Notes under the pieces: generated by a model
Seen by the model: the letters and a program-made list of their open reading frames with translations, nothing else
Told to the model about the DNA's origin: nothing
Databases searched by the model: none
Position numbers and translations under genes: made by a program
NCBI RefSeq assembly: GCF_045038035.1
Contig: NZ_CP173427.1
Coordinates: 1,178,001-1,242,000, forward strand
DNA length: 64,000 nt
Direction: 5' to 3'
Source: Paenibacillus_F chitinolyticus_A
GTDB taxonomy: Bacteria > Bacillota > Bacilli > Paenibacillales > NBRC-103111
In this document: piece by piece, positions 59,062 through 64,000 of the stretch
Position numbering within the stretch: position 1 is the stretch's first letter
How the letters are laid out: each line of letters starts with the position of its first letter

Positions 59062-62000
59062 ATGAAAAAAAAGAAAAACCCGGCGGGAGGCGCGCAGCGT
59101 CCGGCTTCCAGTAAATACAATGCGAGCATGAATGAGTTGCGCTGGCTGGATGAGGAACCGAAGAAGAAGAAAGAGCGTGAAGATGCCGTCCTATCCAAAG
59201 CGGAAGCCGAAGCGCTCCGTAAAGCCGAGCGGCCAAAACCGCAGGGTCTCCTCAGGGCGAAAGCCGAAGGAGCTGCCGGCGGAGGAAAGCAGACGGAATC
59301 GGACGGAAAAGGTTTTACGAAGGCATCCGCACCCGCCGCGCAGGAAAAAAGCGAGATCAAGTCGGTTGCCTCTGAGCTTGCGCAAGACGATGATATCTAC
59401 GCGGGCGAAGAAATGCCGGAGGATTTCGAAGAATCTTTGCTGGTGCACGATACGGCCAAAGACCACTCGATAAGTGAGGAGGACGACGATGCAGTCGTGG
59501 CTTCCGATGTTCAGGAAGCTTTAGAAGCTCCGGCAGCCCCGGAAGCCCTAAAGGCTCCGGAAGCACCGAAAACTTCAGAAATACCAAAAGCTTCAGAAAC
59601 ACAAAAAGCTCCGGAAGATACCGGTAGTTCAAACCGTCAAGCCCAGCCGGACACTGTCAAAACCGGCAGAAACGGTTCGCCGCTGCTGCTTTTGTCGGAG
59701 CGCAAAGAAGAACGCGGCAGCGAAGGTGTCGTGTATACCGACGATATTGTGGAAGCCGCCGTTACGGGTGAGAAGATCGCCAGCCGCGCCATCGACGAGA
59801 CGAAAATGAAGCCGAACAGTATCGGCACACGCTCCCTTCAAGACTTTTCGGTTGAGCGCTCGAAACTGGCCGACGGCAGTGTAACCAGCGAGAAACTCGC
59901 TCCCGGTGCCGTGCTCCGCGAGCATCTGGCTTATGGCATCGTGAACGGCGATCATATCCAGATCCGCTCGATCACCAGCGATAAAATCGCGGATAAAAGC
60001 ATCACGGTCGAAAAACTTGCCGACGGGACGATCGATGCGGCCAAGTTCGCTCCTTACTCGATCCAGTCTCATCATTTGGCCGAAGCCAGCATAACCCCTG
60101 AACTGCTTGAAGATCAGGCCGTGACCTCGGATAAAATCAAAAGCGGCGCCGTCCAGTCCCGACATCTGGGCAACTATGTCATTAATTCGGCGAAGCTTGC
60201 CGAAGATGCGATAACTACCGAGAAGCTGCGGCACGAAGCGGTGACCGGGGAAAAAATTGCGCCGGCCAGTATTTCGGCATCCCATTTGGTGTCGGGAACG
60301 GTATCGGGCGACAAACTTTCCGCCGGAGCGGTGAATGCCATCCACTTGGCGAAAGGTTCGGTGGGGGACCAGCATATCGGAGCCGGAGTGATCGGCAGCG
60401 AGCATTTGAAACCGGGCTCCGTGACAACGGAAAAGCTGGCTCCCGGCGCCGTCGATTCCGCCCGGCTGGCGGAAGAAGCGGTGGGCTTCCGAGAGCTTGC
60501 GAGAAAGTCGGTTCGTCCCGAACATTTGGCGGACGGTTCTGTTCTATCGGTTCATATCGCGGAGGGAGAAATCCGTTCCAGCCATATCGGTTCGGCTCAG
60601 ATTACGGAGGAGCTGATTGAGAACGGAGCCGTAAAATCGTTGAAAATCGGCCGGAGAGCTGTCGAAAGCCGTCATATCGACGAGAGTGCGGTTTTGACAT
60701 CTCACTTGGCGAATCAGGCCGTCACCACATCGAAACTTGCGACGGAATCGGTCTCGACGGATAAACTGACGGATTATGCGGTCAGTACTGCCAAACTGAA
60801 CGACAGCAGCGTAACGAGCAAAAAGCTGGCCCGCGGAGCCGTAGAAAGCGAGCATATCCAGCCGTTCAGCGTACAGTCCGTTCATATTGCGAACAACGCG
60901 ATTACGGCGGCTAAAATAGCCGAGCAGAGCGTGAACGGAAGCCACTTGAAGGAAGGCGCGGTTAGCGGTATTCATCTCGCCTCAAGCGCTGTGGAAGGAC
61001 GCCATCTGGCGGCGGGCTCTGTTAAGCAGCAGCATTTGGCGAAAGGCGTGGTGACAAGCGAGACGCTGGCGAGCGGAGCCGTGACGGGCGATGCATTGTC
61101 GGAGGGGGCCGTGACCAGGGAAACGCTGGCGGAAGGCGCCGTGACGACCGAAGCATTGGCGAGCGGAGCCGTGACGAGCAAGGCGCTGGCGAGCGGCTCA
61201 GTGACGAGTGAAGCGCTGGCGGGCGGGGCGGTAACGAGTGAAGCGCTGGCGGCGGGTTCGGTGACGAACGAGAAGCTGGCGGCAGACTCGGTGACCGGTA
61301 AAGCGCTGGCCGTAGGCGCCGTGACCAGCAAAACGCTGGCGGCAGGCTCGGTGACGAGTGAGGCGCTCGCGGCAGGTTCGGTGACGAGGGAAGCGCTGAC
61401 GACAGGCGCCGTCACGAGTGAGGCGCTGGCGGAAGGTGCCGTGACGAGGGATGCTCTGGCGAGCGGAGCCGTGACGAGGGATGCGCTGGCGAATGGGTCG
61501 GTGACGAGCGAAGCGCTCGCGGAAGACGCCGTAACGAGCGAAGCGCTGGCAAGCGGAGCCGTGACGAGTAGGGCTCTGGCGGAAGGCGCCGTCACGAGTG
61601 GAGCGCTAGGGAAAGGAGCCGTGACCAGTGAAGCGCTGGCGTACGGAGCGGTAACGAGCGAGGCGCTGGCGGAAGGCGCGGTGACAAGCGAAGCGCTGGC
61701 TGCGGGCGCGGTGACGAGTGAGGAGCTGGCGCACGGAGCGGTAACGAGCGAAGCGCTGGCGGAAGGCGCGGTGACAAGCGAAGCGCTGGCTGCGGGTGCG
61801 GTGACGAGTGAGGAGCTGGCGTACGGAGCGGTAACGAGCGAAGCGCTGGCAGAAGGTGCCGTGACGAGCGAAGCGCTCGCGAAAGGGGCCGTAACGAGCG
61901 AAGCGTTGGCTGAGGGCGCGGTGACAAGCGGGGCGCTGGCAGAAGGTGCCGTGACGAGCGAAGCGTTAGCGGCAGGAGCGGTGACGAGCGAAGCGCTGGC

Positions 62001-64000
62001 GGAGGGCGCGGTGACGAGCGAAGCGCTGGCGTACGGATCGGTGACAACCGAAGCGTTGGCGTACGGATCGGTGACGAGCGAAGCGCTGGCGTACAGAGCG
62101 GTGACGAGCGAAGCGCTGGCAGAAGGTGCGGTGACAACCGGAGCGCTGGCGGAAGGTGCGGTGACGAGCGAAGCGCTGGCGTACGGATCGGTGACAAGCG
62201 AAGCGCTGGCGGAAGGCGCGGTGACAAGTGAAGCGCTGGCGGACGGATCGGTGACAAGCGAAGCGCTGGCGGACGGAGCGGTGACGAGCGAAGCACTGGC
62301 GGAAGGTGCCGTGACCAGCGAAGCGCTGGCGTACGGATCGGTGACCAGCGAAGCGCTGGCGGAAGGCGCGGTGACAAGTGAAGCGCTGGCGGACGGATCG
62401 GTGACCAGCGAAGCGCTGGCGGACGGAGCGGTGACGAGCGAAGCGCTGGCGAACGGAGCCGTAACGAGTGAAGCGCTCGCGTATGGAGCGGTGACGAGTA
62501 AAGCGCTGGCGTACGGATCGGTGACGAGCAAAGGACTGGCGAGCGGATCGGTGACGAGTAAAGCGCTGGCGAGCGGATCGGTGACGAGCGAAGCACTGGC
62601 GAGCGGATCGGTGACGAGCGAGGCGCTGGCGGAAGGCACGGTAACGAGCGAAGCGCTGGCGGCAGGCGCGGTGACGAGCGAAGCGCTGGCGAGCGGATCG
62701 GTGACGAGTGAAGCGCTGGCGGATGGAGCCGTGACGAGCGAAGCGCTGGCGTACGGATCGGTGACGAGTGAAGCGCTAGCGGCAGGCGCGGTAACGAGTG
62801 AAGCGCTGGCGGATGGAGCCGTGACGAGCGAAGCGCTGGCGGCAGGCGCGGTGACGAGCGAAGCGCTGGCGAACGGGTCGGTGACGAGCGAAGCGCTAGC
62901 GGAAGGCGCCGTGACGAGCGAAGCACTGGCGGCAGGCGCGGTAACGAGCGAAGCGTTGGCGGCAGGAGCGGTGACGAGCGAGGCGCTGACGGCAGGCGCG
63001 GTAACGAGCGAAGCACTGGCGGCAGGTGCCGTGACGAGCGAAGCACTGGCGAGTGGAGCCGTGACAAGCAAAGCGCTAGCGGCAGGAGCCGTGACCGGTG
63101 AAGCGCTGGCGGTTGGCGCGGTGACGAGCGAGGCGCTGGCCGAAGGATCGGTGACGAACGAAGCGCTGGCGAACGGGTCGGTGACGAGCGAAGCACTGGC
63201 GGCAGGCGCGGTGACGAGTGAGGCGCTGGCCGAAGGATCGGTGACGAGCGAAGCGCTGGCGAACGGGTCGGTGATCAGCGAAGCACTGGCGGCAGGCGCG
63301 GTGACGAGTGAGGCGCTGGCCGAAGGAGCGGTGACGAGCGAAGCGCTGGCGAACGGGTCGGTGACGAGCGAAGCGCTTGCGGCAGGCGCGGTGGCGAGCG
63401 AGGCGCTGGCGAGCGGCGCCGTGACAAGCGAAGCGCTGGCGGCAGGTGCCGTGACGAGCGAAGCGTTAGCGGCAGGTGCCGTGACGAGCGAGGTGCTGGC
63501 GAGCGGCGCCGTGACAAGCGAAGCGCTGGCGGAAGGTACCGTGACGAGCGAAGCGTTAGCGGCAGGCGCGGTGACGAGTGAGGCGCTGGCGAAAGGAGCC
63601 GTGACGAGCGAAGCACTGGCGAGCGGCGCCGTGACAAGCGAAGCGCTGGCGGAAGGTACCGTGACGAGCGAAGCGTTAGCGGCAGGCGCGGTGACGAGTG
63701 AGGCGCTGGCGAAAGGAGCCGTGACGAGCGAAGCACTGGCGAGCGGCGCCGTGACAAGCGAAGCGCTGGCGTACGGATCGGTGATGAGTAAAGCGCTGGC
63801 GTACGGATCGGTGACGAGTAAAGCGCTGGGGAGCGGATCGGTGACGAGTAAAGCGCTGGCGTACGGATCGGTGACGAGCAAAGCGCTGGCGAGCGGATCG
63901 GTGACAAGCGAGGCGCTGGCGGGCGGCTCTGTGACGAGCGAGGCGCTGGCGGCGGGCACGGTAACAAGCGAAGCGCTGGCGGCAGGCTCTGTGACGAGCG
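59062..64000 (+). CDS. Giant decapeptide-repeat protein, 3' end outside window
   Basis: An open frame of at least 1646 codons runs from ATG at 59062 (AAGGGAG six bases upstream; ATG at 59056 is too close) to the window end with no stop. Residues 1-233 are charged, low complexity and have no signal peptide (Lys-rich start MKKKKNPAGG, then EAPAAPEA-type runs). From residue 234 (59761) on, the protein is a continuous array of ten-residue units, [VI]TSExLAxG[AS]: 43 diverged units followed by 98 nearly identical VTSEALAxG[AS] units. The pattern suggests a beta-solenoid or fibrous spore-surface or wall protein, and recalls Paenibacillus proteins ending in a WIAG-tail domain (from memory). It follows a CotSA-like glycosyltransferase. 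Confidence 0.85.
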   Translation, partial: MKKKKNPAGGAQRPASSKYNASMNELRWLDEEPKKKKEREDAVLSKAEAEALRKAERPKPQGLLRAKAEGAAGGGKQTESDGKGFTKASAPAAQEKSEIKSVASELAQDDDIYAGEEMPEDFEESLLVHDTAKDHSISEEDDDAVVASDVQEALEAPAAPEALKAPEAPKTSEIPKASETQKAPEDTGSSNRQAQPDTVKTGRNGSPLLLLSERKEERGSEGVVYTDDIVEAAVTGEKIASRAIDETKMKPNSIGTRSLQDFSVERSKLADGSVTSEKLAPGAVLREHLAYGIVNGDHIQIRSITSDKIADKSITVEKLADGTIDAAKFAPYSIQSHHLAEASITPELLEDQAVTSDKIKSGAVQSRHLGNYVINSAKLAEDAITTEKLRHEAVTGEKIAPASISASHLVSGTVSGDKLSAGAVNAIHLAKGSVGDQHIGAGVIGSEHLKPGSVTTEKLAPGAVDSARLAEEAVGFRELARKSVRPEHLADGSVLSVHIAEGEIRSSHIGSAQITEELIENGAVKSLKIGRRAVESRHIDESAVLTSHLANQAVTTSKLATESVSTDKLTDYAVSTAKLNDSSVTSKKLARGAVESEHIQPFSVQSVHIANNAITAAKIAEQSVNGSHLKEGAVSGIHLASSAVEGRHLAAGSVKQQHLAKGVVTSETLASGAVTGDALSEGAVTRETLAEGAVTTEALASGAVTSKALASGSVTSEALAGGAVTSEALAAGSVTNEKLAADSVTGKALAVGAVTSKTLAAGSVTSEALAAGSVTREALTTGAVTSEALAEGAVTRDALASGAVTRDALANGSVTSEALAEDAVTSEALASGAVTSRALAEGAVTSGALGKGAVTSEALAYGAVTSEALAEGAVTSEALAAGAVTSEELAHGAVTSEALAEGAVTSEALAAGAVTSEELAYGAVTSEALAEGAVTSEALAKGAVTSEALAEGAVTSGALAEGAVTSEALAAGAVTSEALAEGAVTSEALAYGSVTTEALAYGSVTSEALAYRAVTSEALAEGAVTTGALAEGAVTSEALAYGSVTSEALAEGAVTSEALADGSVTSEALADGAVTSEALAEGAVTSEALAYGSVTSEALAEGAVTSEALADGSVTSEALADGAVTSEALANGAVTSEALAYGAVTSKALAYGSVTSKGLASGSVTSKALASGSVTSEALASGSVTSEALAEGTVTSEALAAGAVTSEALASGSVTSEALADGAVTSEALAYGSVTSEALAAGAVTSEALADGAVTSEALAAGAVTSEALANGSVTSEALAEGAVTSEALAAGAVTSEALAAGAVTSEALTAGAVTSEALAAGAVTSEALASGAVTSKALAAGAVTGEALAVGAVTSEALAEGSVTNEALANGSVTSEALAAGAVTSEALAEGSVTSEALANGSVISEALAAGAVTSEALAEGAVTSEALANGSVTSEALAAGAVASEALASGAVTSEALAAGAVTSEALAAGAVTSEVLASGAVTSEALAEGTVTSEALAAGAVTSEALAKGAVTSEALASGAVTSEALAEGTVTSEALAAGAVTSEALAKGAVTSEALASGAVTSEALAYGSVMSKALAYGSVTSKALGSGSVTSKALAYGSVTSKALASGSVTSEALAGGSVTSEALAAGTVTSEALAAGSVTS
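59761..61050 (+). repeat. Diverged decapeptide-coding repeats (43 units of 30 bp)
   Basis: Every 30 bp the frame encodes a unit with I or V at position 1, L, I or M at position 6 and A or S at position 10 (e.g. VTGEKIASRA, IDETKMKPNS). Positions 2-5 and 7-9 vary widely, often with E-K, R-H or S-H pairs. The units are diverged at nucleotide level. Confidence 0.88.
61051..64000 (+). repeat. Homogeneous 30-bp tandem repeats (98 units, continuing past the window)
   Basis: Consensus GTGACGAGCGAAGCGCTGGC plus ten variable bases, encoding VTSEALAxG[AS]. Position 8 is the main variable residue (E, A, S, Y, D, N, K, G, H, V). Units are grouped into longer duplications of 90, 120 and 150 bp. All six frames stay largely open, which creates long spurious antisense ORFs. 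Confidence 0.9.

Noticed and set aside
61592..63196. 534-codon minus-strand frame in the same array
   Set aside because: Another shadow: a 30-bp unit without stops in one frame stays open in every copy.
60972..63959. 995-codon open frame on the minus strand across the repeat array (ASASLVTAP-like product)
   Set aside because: It is the antisense mirror of a 30-bp repeat whose plus-strand frame has a ribosome binding site, N-terminal non-repeat sequence and family-like repeats. The minus frame has no ribosome binding site and no non-repeat part.
61051..64000. Periodic 30-bp repeats as a possible CRISPR array
   Set aside because: There are no spacers of unique sequence between repeats, units are contiguous, and the reading frame is maintained.

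Overview
The window looks like a chromosomal stretch from a GC-rich, spore-forming Firmicute of the Paenibacillaceae, most likely Paenibacillus or a close relative. This is inferred from strong AGGAGG-type ribosome binding sites, frequent GTG/TTG starts, the Firmicute gene sets (sdhCAB, ktrBA, cheX, glpP), c-di-AMP and lysine riboswitches, an SLH-domain protein, and a giant decapeptide-repeat protein of a kind I associate with Paenibacillus. No rRNA, tRNA, IS element, prophage or CRISPR array is visible. Most of the window reads as core genome.

Layout. 1-6.3 kb: the 3' end of uvrC, a CPBP intramembrane protease, then ktrB-ktrA-CPA1 antiporter behind a c-di-AMP riboswitch. 6.3-12.3 kb: a small protein, a LysR regulator divergent from sdhCAB, and an EamA transporter. 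12.4-20.8 kb: quinone oxidoreductase, CDF metal exporter, a Q-rich small protein with stacked terminators upstream, PHP histidinol phosphatase plus LysR, HAD phosphatase, cheX, an SDR and two small conserved proteins. 20.9-27.7 kb: alpha/beta hydrolase, ECF-type sigma factor, DEAD-box helicase with an RG-rich tail, a membrane-anchored protein, an SLH protein and a luciferase-like oxidoreductase. 28-33.4 kb: a GGDEF-EAL protein overlapping a DUF5317 gene, preceded by a promoter and a 26-codon gene; a metallophosphoesterase; an aminotransferase. 33.7-36.4 kb: a PrsW-like membrane protein with a toxin-like C-terminus and a small acidic neighbour gene. 36.8-47.3 kb: a MocR-type regulator lacking its PLP lysine, malic enzyme, fRMsr, an enolase-superfamily enzyme, a racemase-like protein, a hydrolase with a TetR-type operator upstream, a 41-residue membrane protein, an MFS exporter and psd. 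47.5-51.7 kb: DUF485 plus an acetate-type symporter, and a lysine-riboswitch-controlled permease. 51.9-57 kb: glpP, a HAD phosphatase and a three-gene ABC importer without ATPase, which fit a glycerol-phosphate theme. 57.4-64 kb: L,D-transpeptidase, glycosyltransferase, and the start of a giant gene that runs off the window.

The most unusual items are: (1) the 59062-64000 gene, with 141 decapeptide units in the window that change abruptly from diverged to nearly identical copies; (2) the PrsW-like/toxin-like fusion with its possible immunity gene; (3) the MocR protein with Arg in place of the Schiff-base Lys and a duplicated linker; (4) two small membrane-protein genes with very good ribosome binding sites; and (5) several structured leaders and operators. 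All family assignments come from reading motifs; no database search was run.
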